Source: Cryptomeria japonica
Taxonomy: Eukaryota > Streptophyta > Pinopsida > Cupressales > Cupressaceae
Direction of reading: 5' to 3'
Assembly: GCF_030272615.1 (NCBI RefSeq)
Contig: NC_081412.1
Location: 477,933,657-477,997,656 of the forward strand
DNA: 64,000 nt
The notes under the pieces are model-generated. The model made no database searches. It was not told the origin of the DNA and saw nothing but the letters and a program-made list of their open reading frames with translations. A program made the position numbers and the translations under genes. Below, one piece after another: positions 32,635 through 45,164 of this stretch (positions are counted from its first letter, which is position 1; each line of letters begins with the position of its first letter).

Positions 32635-33382
32635 TGTAAACACCTAAAATTGTTCTATCTTTATTTATTTAATTATTTAAGCCTGATTCTTCTATTAATT
32701 GAATAAATCTTTATTTATTTAATTAATTCATTTATCCTCATCTAGCCTTATTTCTCATTTAAATTTATTTATTTATTTATTTAAATAATCATTTTCTCAA
32801 ATTAAATAAATATTTCATTTATTTAATTGATCCCACTTTTTCTATTAATTAAATAAATCTTTATTTATTTAATTAATTCATTAACCTTTTCCACCTATGA
32901 CACATGTCATTCATCTCTTAATTCCTACACTACCTACCCTCTCATTATTTTCTTATTTTCTTTACCTACCTTCTAATTCTAGCCGACCATTTATCTTTTA
33001 CACCTCTTAATCTTATCCCTCCATTTCTTATAGTGTCTTCTATATAAGGAGATGCTTCCTTCATTATCAACCCCCAACTACGCTTTCGAACTTTCATATG
33101 CAATCAAACCTACTTACAACCACATTTATGTTCTTTGTTGAGCTCTTGTGCACACATAAAATTTGAGAGCAAATATATCAAGCAAGATCAATGGAGATAG
33201 GAAGAATGAAGATTCAAACCCTATTGGACATTTGATGGTATAATCTTTGTGGTTTTGTTGATTTGCATTGTCTTAGGTAATTTTCATATGTTATGGTGGA
33301 TCTTTGTTGTTGTTAGGCTAGGGTTTCGTGGTTGAATCTATTTTAGTCTTTCAATATTGTTATTCCATTTTCACCATATACA
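32635..33382 (+). mobile_element. 5' LTR of element A
   Basis: Runs from TGTAAACACCTAAAATTG to CCATATACA. A TATA box TATATAAGG lies at 33051-33059. It is rich in ATTTATTTAATTAATTC blocks in the U3 region. Confidence 0.93.
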
Positions 33383-33385
33383 TTT

Positions 33386-33403
33386 TGGCACACCCCATGG
33401 GAC
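33386..33403 (+). other. Presumed primer binding site of element A
   Basis: TGGCACACCCCATGGGAC starts three bases after the LTR end. It resembles the TGGCGCC-type sites of plant gypsy elements but is not an exact match to a tRNA that I can name. Confidence 0.5.
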
Positions 33404-33540
33404 ATGAATTTTTGTTAGATTTGTGTTTTTTTGCAGGTTTTTCTAAACCTATATTGTTGTTTTGTAAAACAATTTGTAGAATAACCTTGTGCAACTAGGG
33501 TTTTGGACACAAAATTAAGATCTTAAGAGATCTAATCCGA

Positions 33541-34452
33541 TTTCACAAATGGAATGAAATTTTTGCACCAAATTTTGTTGGCAGGTTGAAGATAGTATCA
33601 AGAGCTTTCAATCCAAAATTAAGACTTTTTGGACCACATTTGCATTTTCTATGATTTTTTTGTGAATTTTCATAAAAAATTAATTTTGAGAGAAAATGAG
33701 CGATTTTTTTGGATTTTATTACATTTTTGGAAATATCTCAGAATTATACACAGGATATGTTCTTTGTGATTTTAATTTTTGTGGAAAATATTTTCTAAAA
33801 AATTGGATCTTTAAAAATTAGGGTTTTTCATTATTTTGATAAGATCTCACAAACGGCTTTGAATTTTGGCATAAATGTTTTGTTGCAGGTCAAAAACATT
33901 ATCATAGGTGCTCAGTAAAAAAATTATATTTTTTGGAGCATATGTGAATTTTCTATGAATTTTTTATGAATTTTCATAAAAAATTAATTTTGAGAGAAAA
34001 TGAGCGAATTTTTCATATTTTCTTATATTTTTGGAAATATCATATAATTATACATAGGATATATTCTTTTTTATTTTAAATGTGATGCAAATTTATTCCT
34101 ACAAAATCGGATCCTTAAAAGTTAGGGTTTGGCATTATTTTGATCATATCTCACAAACTGCATGAAATTTTTGCAAGAATTTTTTTTATGCAGGTTTGGA
34201 ATGCTATCAAGAGAATCCAGTAAAAAATTCAGACTTTTTGGATCAATTTTGCATTTTCTATGATTTTTTAATGATTTTTCATAAAAAATTAATTTTTGGA
34301 GCAAATTAGAAACTTTTTTGGATTTTATTACATTTCTGGAAATGTCATAAAATTTTTCAGGTGGTATGTTTTTTATGATGCAAAATAACTCATGGAAAAT
34401 TAGATCTTTGAATCTATAAAAAAAACGTCTTGTCAAATGCCCCTTTTTCACA
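33541..34452. repeat. 304-bp tandem repeat, three copies
   Basis: Copies start T(T/C)TCACAAA at 33541, 33845 and 34149, exactly 304 bp apart. Each contains CAGGT-bearing and TTTCATAAAAAATTAATTTT blocks and ends near a TAGGGTTT-like stretch. They lie in the untranslated region between PBS and gag. The minus-strand frame at 34122-34451 is a shadow of the third copy. Confidence 0.88.
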
Positions 34453-36038
34453 AAATCTTTTGGATCTAAAATTTACCTAACTTGTGTGCTTGCAGGAGGG
34501 GTATTATTGCAAAAATACAAACAAATATTTGTTGCATAATTTTGGCAAGGGTTTTTTATCTTTATTGTGTGTCTTGTTTTCATAGATTACCAAACACTTC
34601 AATTGGTGCACTAAAATTGAACCAGTGTCTTTTGTGTCTTGAGCAATAGGCTCTTTTTGTTTAATCTCTAGAGGGTTTGTCTCCCTGTGTGGTCATTAAG
34701 ACTACTAGTGAGGAGAGAACGACCCAAGTGGTAGCGAGGAAAACCCACCACTTCCGAACCACTATAAACAATTGTATCCATGGTGAAAACCATGGGTAAC
34801 ATGTGTTGATTAGTTCATATCAACACTATGTCTCCCCATAAACCCATTTGATCAAATCTATTTGATCAATTATAGGGCGTAACCCCTACCGGCTAGGAGC
34901 CTTTTGTATTTACAGAGGTGAAAGTGTCACATGTATGGCCACATGGGCGGATGCCCTTACTGGCACCTTTTTTTTGTTTTAGAAAGCTAAAATCCTTCTA
35001 GTTGTTGGGGCAGGAGGTCGAACCTCTAGAGCATCCCACACACATACAGTTCTTAGTAGAGGTACAAAGTTCGCCACGGGGAGTTTTCGTCGGGACTGAT
35101 GCTTGGCTGCCCTGGAGAAGTGAGTGTCGAGGGTGGAGCCAGTGGGGTCAAGCATCTAAGTATTCACTTTGAATAACATAGCCTCGGGGGAAACCCCATG
35201 TGGGATCAACAACTATTGTCATGGCCAACCATAGGAATTGTGCTTATCTTCTTTTAAACAATTAGACATTCAAGACCAAACATCAAAACATTGTGTCTTT
35301 TGTGTCTTCAAGTGTATGCAAAATATTTATACATCAAACAACACACTTTTTTTGGAGTCATTTTGAGTCTAAACACTTGCAAACATTGATTCTTCATCAA
35401 CATCATGTCCTCTTGTCACGAAAAACAGTCAAAAATTCAAATTTGGTCACAACAATAACTTTACAAAATTGGAAAAATTGCACTCAGTTTCTGGAAATGC
35501 GTCTGTGCAGTGTTCAAAAATGTCTGTGTCGGGAAACCACATCTGTGTTCAACATTGAGAAACACTTACAGTCCAAAAAACAAGAGCAGTCAGTTTCATA
35601 CTTATTGAGCTTCCTAGGTTATCTCTTCAGGTTTTCATCTAGAATCCAACCTCTCTTTGGGTCTCACAAAGTTCATCATTGCTTTACATTTTGCATTGCA
35701 TTCACATTTGTCTAAACTTGAGTCAAAAGGTCACTTGCTTGTCCTCATCATACTTTGTCAACACACTACATACAACAACATTTTGCTAAGTGGTCCCTCA
35801 TCAAGGTCTATCACCTTTGGGTCTCATTTGGTCTTACTTAGAGTCAAGGTCAACTTACCTCACTAGGAGAAACTGTCATCTCTTTGGAAGTCACACATAA
35901 TCTACTACATACATACTTGGTCTTACACTTTGGACATTGCAAGTACACCTCAGAATCATTTGCATTCCATCCAACTCTTGGTCTTCCATACTTTTCCATT
36001 TTCATTTAGTCTCACACATCTTGGTCAAGACCTAGTTC
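34453..36038 (+). other. 5' untranslated region of element A
   Basis: No convincing gene. A block near 34660-34800 (GACCCAAGTGG, CCACCACTTCC, AACCACTATAA) resembles one in element B near 48325-48400 (GACCTAAGTGG, CCAACCCACTATAA), so a leader element appears conserved between the two families. A 140-codon frame at 35293-35715 lacks recognisable motifs and I do not call it. Confidence 0.55.
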
Positions 36039-37135
36039 ATGGTTGAAACCCGTTCCCAAAAATCTAGGAGAGAAGCTAAAGAGGCTCAAGAGTCCACAAA
36101 CATGAGTGCCTATGAGTATGACAATGATGTCTTTTTCAATTATGATCATACCACATTACCTGACATGAATGCCTATATAAACATTCCAAATGTTGAGAAC
36201 ATAGATAATACAAACAACAATCATACACACAATGACAATGTGGACAACATTTCAGTACATTCAGTAGAAGTAGAAGACTCTATTATGGATCCCCATTTTA
36301 ATCGATTGGTTGAGGAAATAATGAGGAGAGATAGACAATATTTTCTACAAGTAATTTCACAAAGTGGAGCCAAGATTCCTCATGATTTTGACATGTCTCA
36401 AATAATCGAACATCGACCTTTGCAAGAACCTCAACTCAACATGGATCAAAGGAGGCCCAATAGTGGAGGTAATAGAGGACCACATTTTGTGCCTGAATCA
36501 CCATCATCTTTGTTTCAAAAACCTAAGGTCTCACATACACATGGTCAAGATTATGATACTCACCCTCGCAGACCATTATGTAAGTCTTATGTAGAAAAAT
36601 ATACTCAATCACACCAATGCTAAGAACCAACCACCAAAGCAATTGGATATCCAAAGGCATGTTCAAAATTTGGATACAAGGAAAATCCGTGTCAAATTTG
36701 GGGGCAACACACTAGAACAAACTCATGACATGCCTGTAGAGTATGGTATACATGGACAAAATAGATATTCCATTCCTCATCATGACTCTATACCAAGTGG
36801 TCCATATACGCAACATCACTATAGACCTCCTCGATATGAACATGTGTATGATCAATACCATCCATATATGCAACATGCTCCTCTTCCACCCGGTGCTTCG
36901 AGCATGGGATATGGTCCAAGAAGTCGATCTCCACCTAAGAACAATTTGGAGTAGTAAATTAGGGACATACAAAAGAAAATGGAGGATATAAATACACCAA
37001 AACCAACTTACACAATGAGAGACATGTGTCCCTATCCATTTGACAAAAGTATTCTAATGCCTCATTTTCCTACACATTTTGTGACACCAAAGTTTGATAT
37101 GTACAAAGGCAAAGGAGACCCTAAGGCACATATAA
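36039..37135 (+). pseudogene. Element A gag, N-terminal part
   Basis: The ATG at 36039 begins MVETRSQKSRREAKEA, a typical gypsy gag N-terminus and clearly related to the start of B's gag (MARTRSQSQRQKK at 50360). The frame ends at 36623; related sequence continues in another frame from 36643, with a TAG at 36952. It includes the conserved MCPYPFDKSILMPHFPTHFV and KFDMYKGKGDPKAH blocks, and is then cut by a solo LTR at 37136. Confidence 0.85.
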
Positions 37136-37980
37136 TGTTATTTTTACTACTTTTAGATTAATATAAACTCAGAAACCAAAATTTAGTTTGATTAGATGAA
37201 AGATTTAGAGATATCTAGATTTAGGCATGACATAGAAATGAACAAAGAAATAAGAACAACACGCGGTTACCTTGGGAAAACCTCCTAGGAGGAAAAACCC
37301 AGCCAGAAAAGATCCTCAGATCTGATTATGGATTATAGTCACATAAAGATTACAACACTTATCTCAAGCACTTGAAGATGTTTGCACTTAGGGCTAATAA
37401 TGTCTTCCACAAGACTGCACTTTCACAAGCATACCTTTACCACTTCCAACAACAATCAGGTCCAAGTCCTAGGTCTGCATATGAAGTCTGCACTTTGTTG
37501 GACTGCAACCTTAGCCCTCAGTTCGCTCTCCTCATGGATGAATTTCGCACCCTTTAATGGTAGATGTAATTCGCTGGTATAGCAGATGTGATTCACTATG
37601 ACATTGCTCCTTCAAATTCGCATTAGGCAGATGTAGATATTTCGCATGATGATGTATTGAATGTGTATTTGATTGAGGTGAAAGTATCTTTACTTATATG
37701 ATGTAATATCCATTTATGTCGACTTATACTAAAATCCATTTATGTCAACTTGACCTTTATTTTATTGTTTTTCCTTTAACTGAAATGCATTAGATAGGGT
37801 TGGCCCTATTATGTTTAGCACACTACCTTGTATGTGGCGTGGGGTTTCATTATGTAGCTTGGAGTGAAGTGAGGTATAGGGCTCATCCCTACATGTTGGA
37901 GAAAGGGGCTGGCCCCCTTGGGCAGATTCCAATGTTGCCCAAGGCAATTGGAATCCACCATTCCCTAATTATAATCAACA
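37136..37980. mobile_element. Solo LTR inside element A gag, 845 bp
   Basis: The sequence starts TGTTATTTTTAC and ends TAATCAACA. TATAA flanks it at 37131-37135 and 37981-37985 (ACATATAA if longer matches are counted). It splits the gag sequence between GKGDPKAHI and the ACIEVAAKETYLMRLF block. It contains the GGTTACCTTGGGAAAACCTCC stretch common in plant LTRs. No internal region is present, so it is most likely a solo LTR. Confidence 0.75.
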
Positions 37981-37985
37981 TATAA

Positions 37986-39277
37986 GACAGTTTTTCATGG
38001 CTTGCATTGAGGTAGCAGCAAAAGAGACATATTTGATGAGATTATTCCCACAAAGCTTAGGTGATCGAGCTATGGAATGGGTCTCCCAACTCCCACCTGG
38101 AATTAAGTCATGGGGTGATTTAGCAGAGGCTTTTATCCAACATTTCTCATACAACATAGAGACAAACATATCGGTCACCACTTTGTGCAACACCAAGCAA
38201 AAGGATGGGGAGTCATTTTCATCATTCTTACAAAGATGGAGGAATTTAGCTAGCAAATGCTCTTGTCAAATTCCACAAAAATAAATGGTAGAGATGTTCA
38301 CCCAGAATGTCAACAAAGACATTGGTTATGACTTACGAAAATATTGTTTGTCCACTTTCAAGGATGTCATTGAAAAAGGCTTAGCAACAGAGAAGGTCTT
38401 AATTGAACAAGGAGTAATTAAGATATTCTAAGAAAACAAAGAGGAATTTAAAGGAAAACACAAGACATGATTTTGGAACAAGAACAAGAACACAGTCAAT
38501 GATGGTGTTGTTGATGTTAATACAGTAAGACCCAAAATCATTTTTTTTAGATCAAGTTCTACAAATAACCAAGTGAGTACTCAAACAACTTCCAAACCGT
38601 GAAGGAAATACACCCCATTGGGAGAACCACTTGAGTCATCTTTCAATAAGCTAGTGGCAAACAAGATAATAACAATTCCTGGCAATCCTCCATACGAACC
38701 AAAGGTCAAACCAAATTGGTAGAATGATGATGAGTACTGTGAATATCACAAGAGCAAGGGACATAAAATAGGAAATTATCATCGACTGAAGAACATCATA
38801 CAAGATCTTATTGATAGAGGTGACATTGAGATTGAAGGGCATTCATCCAATCAAGAACATGAGATGTTTAAGGAACCATTCCCTAAACATGACAAGGGAA
38901 AAGCCAAAGCCACAGATGAGAAAACCAACTATACCAGAGCATCCTATAACTATGATTCGACTGTTAATCATATTTCAATGGACAATTATGTCTCTACCAT
39001 TATCATCAAGGACAAAACGCCTGAAAATTATACCCAAAGACCTAAAGTTGTCCTAAAAGGAATTGGATCTTCTTCTGAACCTACCTCTGAATATAATGTT
39101 ACAACTCGTCGAGGTAAAGTCACCCTGCAAGGTGCTCCAGCTAAAACCATCGCTTCCTCAGCAACCAAACCTAAGTACGATCTGGTAGAACAGTTAGGGA
39201 GGACGCCCACGGTTATCTCCATCCTTGAACTTTTACGCATATCCCCCGCACATAAAGACATCCTTGATAAAGATTAG
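37986..39277 (+). pseudogene. Element A gag, C-terminal part
   Basis: Contains the retrotransposon gag core (TYLMRLFPQSLGDRAMEW, then LAEAFIQHFSYN, FSSFLQRWRNLA). It is followed by an EYCEYHKSKGHKIGNYHRLK stretch that corresponds to the zinc-knuckle-like region of Tat-type gags with a Cys replaced by Tyr, then LVEQLGRTPTVISILELLR near 39180-39240. Stops (for example at 38282 and 38430) and a frameshift near 39270 break it. Confidence 0.85.
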
Positions 39278-39908
39278 AGAAACCTTTGTCCTCGCTGATC
39301 TGAACGTGGACCAGTTTCAAGCCATGGTGGGATATCTTTCCATTCCACATTCTATTACATTCACCAAAGCTGACGAAACCTTCGTAAGCCAACCACATAA
39401 TTCACCTTTACACATTGAAGCATTCCTACACAAACATCGAATAAAACGAGTCCTGATAGATGAAGGAGCTAGTCTCAATATATGTACTTTGAACACAATA
39501 ATACAATTGGGATATTCAGATAAAGTTGTGAATGCTACAAACAAAATTACCATCAAGGCATATGATGATGAAGAACGTTCATCCAAAGGCACAATCACCT
39601 TGCCTCTCAGAGCTGGGATAGTTACAAAGGATGTGGTTTGTCAAGTCCTAGACCTAGATCTCACATACAACATACTCTTGGGACGCCCATGGATTCATGA
39701 AATGAGAGTTGTTCCCTCAACATATCATCGATGTATCAAGTTCCCACACAATGGAGTTGAAGTGATCGTCAAAGATGATGCAAACCCATTCATATATTGC
39801 AATAATCTGCGACCTAGATCAGAAATAACAATTCTAGCCAATCGAGAAGTTGTTCCATCTTCAACGTATGTTGATCCTGAATCATTGAAACCGTCTACAT
39901 CAAAATAA
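39225..39908 (+). pseudogene. Element A protease region
   Basis: Shows the retropepsin core VLIDEGASLNICTL, then ITIKAYDDEERSSKGTITLP and YNILLGRPWIHEM, as in plant gypsy proteases, which usually have D-(N/G/T)-G-(A/S)-S. Here Glu precedes Gly, so the aspartyl-protease motif may be impaired. The frame ends in TAA at 39906 and continues in the same frame from 39942. Confidence 0.85.
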
Positions 39909-39941
39909 GTAGAGATCAAAGAAAAGTTCAAGATTAAAGAC

Positions 39942-40271
39942 ATGGGATGTGGTGAGTATATATTTCATGTTGATCAACTCCCACTATCTCCTAAGGTATT
40001 CAGTCAACATGAACAGTCTACAAGCAATATGCAAGACCAAGGAATTAGGTGTGAACCACCTAGTGTTGTGGCTACTAAGTTTGAATGCAAATATCCTGTA
40101 GTGGTGCAAGCATCTCTTGATATCAATAGTCCTAAGAGTGGTTCCAACAAAGAATCTATTGAGAGTATCACCAACCCTCTTGAGGACTTACATAGCTTTA
40201 CCATATCATCCACTCATTCCATTTCTAGTCCTCTCCCAGACTTGAATCAACAAGAATTACAAAAGCCCTAA
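39942..40271 (+). pseudogene. Element A protease-RT linker fragment
   Basis: In frame with the protease. It shares the motif (E/N)Y...(F)(H)V.QLPLSP with B's linker at 53642. It stops at 40269 and no RT follows. 40272-40810 holds Lys-rich and Ser-rich debris without RT, RNase H or integrase-core motifs, marking the internal deletion. Confidence 0.7.
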
Positions 40272-40810
40272 CTAATTGGGGATGAAAAATTAAGCCTTGA
40301 AAAGAAAAAACTAAAAGTCAAAACTAAAGAAAAGTCATTCAATCCAAATCAAAATCAAAAGCTATTGGACTCTGAAAAAATCAAAGTCAAGGATAAAAAT
40401 CCTATGAAAGAAAAAGAGCAAGAGATGATCTCCCCTAACATCAAAATAATTGGGGGCAAAAGTTCTAGAATTTCAAGTCAAAATAATACTTGTTGATCCT
40501 AAGTATCCATCATGCTATCCTACTTTCACTTCTTTTCACAATCATAAGCCTTCATCACTCATCCACTTGTTCCACACACCCTTTCCCTTCTGGTGATACA
40601 TCATGGACCTTTAATGGAGCTTCCTCGAACAACTTTTTTGTCGGGGATGGCCAAACTTCTTTAGGTGACACGCATATGGGCCTACATAGTCAACACACTA
40701 GTAATTCTATCTCAGTTCCTTCATCAAGGAAAACAGTCACTTGAGCTACACATCATTCAGTCAACGAACAAAGAAACTATAATCATAAGGTTAAGCCTCA
40801 CACATCTGAG

Positions 40811-41008
40811 GTGGGGGACTTAGTTCTCAGAGAAAATTCTAAAAATCAGCAAGATGGAGAGAAGAAGGACAAATTTGAACCGAATTGGCTTGGCCCTTAC
40901 ATCATCACAACAATCTATGGATCCAGTGCATATCAGCTCTCAACCCCAGAGGGCAAACCTTTGGAGGATCCTATCAACAACATGCACCTTCACAGGTTTT
41001 ACACATAG
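40811..41008 (+). pseudogene. Integrase C-terminal fragment of element A
   Basis: MGDLVLRENSKN, then KFEPNWLGPYIIT and HLHRFYT match the conserved C-terminal GDLVL...EPNWEGPY...HLKRFY end of plant gypsy integrases. The core with the DDE residues is missing. In the same frame the preceding bases encode a SVNEQRNYNHKVKP-type lead-in. Confidence 0.85.
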
Positions 41009-42894
41009 CACTTCAGAGTATCCTAATATCAAAAATACAAAAAATATATATATATCAAAAATAGAAAAATAAAATAAAATAAAATAAAATAAATAAAAAA
41101 ACCTTACTTGGTGAAAACCTGGAAAACAGGCGCCTTGTGACACAAAAATATTAAAAAATTAAAAAAAAAGTAAAGAGAAATAATTTTGTCCAATGGTGGA
41201 AACCACTTCGGTGGCACCTTGAGCAAGTACCATGGTGAAAATCGGGTCATCGGCGCCATGTGTAGAGACATTTCTCCTCCCTCCTTCAGGATTCGATCTC
41301 ATCCTTCACTTTGCACACACTCACAACCTTACCATCCATAATAAACTTACCCACTCCCATCATGGCTTGTTATTGATCTACCTAAGATTGGTTAGCCATT
41401 CATAATAAACATTCCTTTTCACCCCTTTCCATCCATAATAAATCAGCTCATATCTGTGGCTAAGGCAAAATCCTAAAGCTAGTGATGGGTGTGGAACTAT
41501 GAGCATCACACGTTTTAAGAAGTACAATTTCTTCTAGCTTTCTTCAGTCTATTTGCACACAATCCACAATAAAGCAACACTCGCATCGCCAATCTGCAAT
41601 AAAGTTTCGTATTCTCCGCAATAAAGAATCGGTTTCATGGATTCAGTCAATTTCAAATGAGACACAAGCAGCAATGGGCTTCAACAAATCAAATCTTTCA
41701 ACAGACTCAGACAACATTATGGTTGAGTGCTATCTATCCTTTTATGAATGAAAACATTGTGACCACAATCAAATAGGCTTATACAAGTGACAAGAGACAC
41801 TAAACTTGAGGACTACAATGGATGTTAGTGTCGAATCTTGGTTTTCTTTTTTAATTTATCTTTTGGTGACATGTCTTTTATCTTTTCCAGGATGTCTCTG
41901 ACTAGAGATTTTATCTCCACGATGTCTTTGACTAGAAAGGCGAGGATGGGGTATCGCCACCTATTTTTATTTGTTGTCTGTGGATTGTCTCTTAGTAATG
42001 CTATGACTTGTCCAAGGATATGAGGACACTGTGACTCTAGTGTGAACGGGGGCATTCCTTGTTTGTGACTGTCTAATCTCCATGCAAATAGGTACAATGA
42101 CTTTCTGGGTCGAACATGTATCTGGATTGTCATAACCTATTTGCCATAATAAAGCTCAATAATGATAACGCACAAGAGCTCTTTCACTTCCATATCTTCT
42201 ACCTTTCATCCCCATTTCTTGATTGACTTCCATCGTCCTTCTCGAGTCCCTGTAGCCTGCTATCACATGACTGATTATAATGACACACCAAAAATATTTG
42301 CATTTCATATAGTTTGCACTTGCATTACCACATATTAGCATTTCATACATACATATAGATATCACAATTACACCATATCCTATACACAATCATATTCATC
42401 TGCATTTCATGCATTCACATTTGCATTTGCATAATATTATAAAAGCAAAAAAGATATATATATACATATATATATATATATTGCATTTCATCATGTACAT
42501 ATTTGCATTCATATCATAAGCATCATATAGAAACATGCATCACATAGAAGCAACATCACATAGGTACACATGCATATAGTTGCCGCAAGGATGAATCATC
42601 TCATATATATCAAAATCATAAGTGTCATAATACAATGATGTCAAAATCATATGGCTACAATCACCCGAAGGTGTCTACATCATCATACAAATATGGTACA
42701 AAAATTGATACACAGGGAGCCCTCTAAGGCTATGATGAACTCCCTATCTCGGAATCGTCTGGCCTCGATGGAGTCTGAGCCCTAGAAGGACCCGCCCTAG
42801 GATCATCTCTCCTGCCCCCCCAATCTGGTGGTGGTGGAGGACCTATAACCCCACCGCTAGATGCCTGTCTCCTGTCTCTCCCTCTAGAGGTTGC
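41009..42894. other. Element A region between integrase end and PMD gene
   Basis: Holds an (AAAAT)n tract at about 41065-41100, a TA-rich tract at about 42449-42481 and AT-rich CATTTGCAT-type low-complexity sequence (42290-42640). A minus-strand frame at 41825-42133 of 102 codons (LFAWRLDSHKQGMPPFTLES, then a Lys/Asp coil) has the same strand as the PMD gene and might be a further exon or a separate small protein, but I see no known domain. Confidence 0.5.
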
Positions 42895-44625
42895 AGTCTA
42901 TGATGGTCTCTAGAAGCTTCTATCCCGCTGATCTTGTGGCACCACTCCATAATACAGGTCTCTCCAGTAGGCTATCTCCTCCCCTACCTGCAGAAAATAG
43001 GCGTATCCGGCTCCTGTGTCCTCTACTGCATGTCTCCCTTCCCTCAATGTTGTCTCAACCTCTGTATAGCGCTGAATAACCCGATCCCTCTCCCGCTTAG
43101 TGTCCCCCAGATGTCTCCTAAGTCTATCTGTATCCATTTCTAGATCTTAGATCTCATCTTCATGTCCCTGGCACATCTCGTTCAAGGATGGTAGCTCATC
43201 CTCCTCCTCTCTCCCCTCACCCTATCCCTGTGGCTACTCCTATAGCTGCTCCTGCTCCTGTCCCTGTCCCCGTCCCTGTACCTGTCTGGGAACCTGTGTT
43301 GCTGGCACCTGTAATGGTAATCCACTTCTACCCCTCACTAAATGCATCTATCTCTCCTCTCTGCCCTCTCTCCTTTGAGCCACCCTCCTCTCTACCACTA
43401 CGCCCCGCCTCCGTCGTCGACCTCTACCTCCACCATCCCCACTATCATCTCCATCACCTCCACCGTCTCCCTCTATCGACTCTTCTGGATCCGTTAGCTG
43501 TGGAAACTGATGCTCTCCCCAATATGTAGTATACTCTGCATCCATCCCTTCATCCTCTACATCTGCCCATATGTCCTAAGGCATGGGAACCATCTCTAGC
43601 ATCTGTGTCACAACCTGATCATAAGACAATAATGACCCCAAATGCACCTGATCCCTCACTGTCTGTGCATACATCCCCGACCCCCATGGCATTTGTTGTA
43701 TCCTGTCGAACTGCTTGCATACCCTATCTATCAACTATCTCTCAATAATATATGGTGTCTAATCGATCAGATACCTGCTCCTGAACACATACGGTAGCTC
43801 CACTGCGTCATCCTTCCACTCCTCACAGTCTAAGTAAGGCCTCCATACCACACTATCTATCTCATCAATCACCTTGCGCCAATACTTTAGCCTCCCAATC
43901 TATGGCTGTGAAGTAATCATATCATACAGGTGTACATAGCTACGCCCATGTCCTCTACCCCTGAAGTGTATCAGACGTGTAACCAAAAGATGCTCATATG
44001 CCCATACATGCAGCAGTGTCACTTCGCATCCTAATCTTGTTGATTTGTGATACACAAAATGATGCAGCTCATAGTACAAGTGTGTTAGCAGACACGACCC
44101 CCATGCAAACCTGGTGTGCTCATTCACCAATGTCTCGAGAGTCCTCCCCCATCCCACAACCAACCCTGGTGTCACCTTATCCGGACACAAGAACCCGCTA
44201 ATCACTCCTGCCAGCACCGCCGGTAGCGCCAATCCAGTCATTGTCATGGTGTCCCACACCACATGTCCAACCCTCATCTCCATTCTTGGATCCTAAAAAA
44301 CTCATCTCAATGCATCCCTGTCTCCATCTCGATCATAAGGAACTAAATCCCCAACGATCGATATCCTTAGTATCCTATATACATCCTCCAAGGTGACTAT
44401 CATCTCATCCATCAGCAAATGAAACGTACATGTCTCTGAGTGCCATCTCTCAACTAATGCAGTTAGCAATCCCATGTTAGCCCGAAACTTAGGCACATAC
44501 ACAATATATCGCAGTCCCATGACCTCAACTGCTACTCTATCCTTGAATGTCAGCTCTGGTAGCAAAATTTGAGTCGATCCTGTGACTCCAACATCGGTAG
44601 GTCCTCGTGAAGTCAAACAAATCAA
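42895..44625 (-). pseudogene. Plant mobile domain (PMD) gene, antisense in element A
   Basis: The first block (44625-44302) shows the N-terminal signature of the plant mobile domain, also called aminotransferase-like (PF10536): LLTALVERWHSETCTFHLLMDEMIVTLEDVYRIL. Further blocks follow in the same reading frame: 44283-43900 (TPGLVVGWGRTLETLV, HLYYELHHFVYHK), 43896-43546 (KYWRKVIDEI, LPYVFRSRYLID), an acidic then Arg-rich stretch at 43545-43348, and a coiled-coil-like C-terminus at 43137-42910. At least eight in-frame stops (mostly TAG, plus a TGA at 44302) inactivate it, but all fragments share one frame. PMD proteins include Arabidopsis MAIN/MAIL1, and PMDs are also known inside transposons. 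Here the gene is opposite to gag. Confidence 0.8.
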
Positions 44626-44650
44626 CTATGTCAATCCTAGTGGCATTTCT

Positions 44651-44860
44651 TGTTCATCACAAAGTGTTGCTTTTTATCCTAGTAGTATTCCCTGTTCATC
44701 ACAAAGTGCTACTTTTTATCCTAGTGGTACTCCCTATTCATCACAAAGTGCTACTTTTTGTCCTAGTGGTACTCCCTGTTCATCACAAAGTGTTGCTTTT
44801 TATCCTAGTGGTACTCCCTGTTCATCACAAAGTGCTTCTTTGATCCTATCTTTTAGGGCA
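44651..44860. repeat. 42-bp tandem repeat, five units
   Basis: Units begin TGTTCATCACAAAGTG (one begins TATTCATC) at 44651, 44693, 44735, 44777 and 44819, exactly 42 bp apart. A degenerate copy recurs near 44945. The period is divisible by three, so a plus-strand frame reads through it (44607-44843) with a repeated VHHKVLLFILVV peptide; I treat it as repeat-derived. Confidence 0.9.
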
Positions 44861-45155
44861 CCTACTTGAGTGTATCCTCTTGAGTAGCTTATCCAATTGA
44901 CAACGTATGTTTTATCACAAAATTGCAAATTTCATTGGTACTCCCTATTCATCACAAAGTGCCTCGCTTTATCCTATCCTAGGGCCTCTGCATGAGTGTA
45001 TCCTCTTGAGTAGTTTCCTGATTGGCAAAGTATGTTTATCACAGAATTGTCAATCCTAGCCCTATCTGCTACCCTAGTCTTCCCTAGAGGACCTGTTTGA
45101 GTGTATCCTCTCAACAGCTTATCCAATCTACAACGTATGTTTATCACAGAACTGT
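44848..45155. repeat. Roughly 115-bp tandem repeat, three units
   Basis: Three units share GAGTGTATCCTCT, then a TTATCCAAT-like block, CAACGTATGTTT and ATCACAGAA(T/C)TGTCAAT. They begin near 44850, 44975 and 45085. They directly follow the 42-bp array. Confidence 0.75.
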
Positions 45156-45164
45156 CAATTTGAC

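Noticed and set aside
35293-35715. 140-codon frame upstream of element A gag
   Set aside because: Ogre elements can have an extra ORF before gag, but this frame has no recognisable motif and no counterpart that I could see in element B.
43188-43529. Pro-rich plus-strand frame
   Set aside because: Antisense shadow of the acidic and Arg-rich part of the PMD gene.
44582-44869. Repetitive plus-strand frames over the 42-bp array
   Set aside because: Explained by a 42-bp period; two different frames are open across the same array, which argues against coding.
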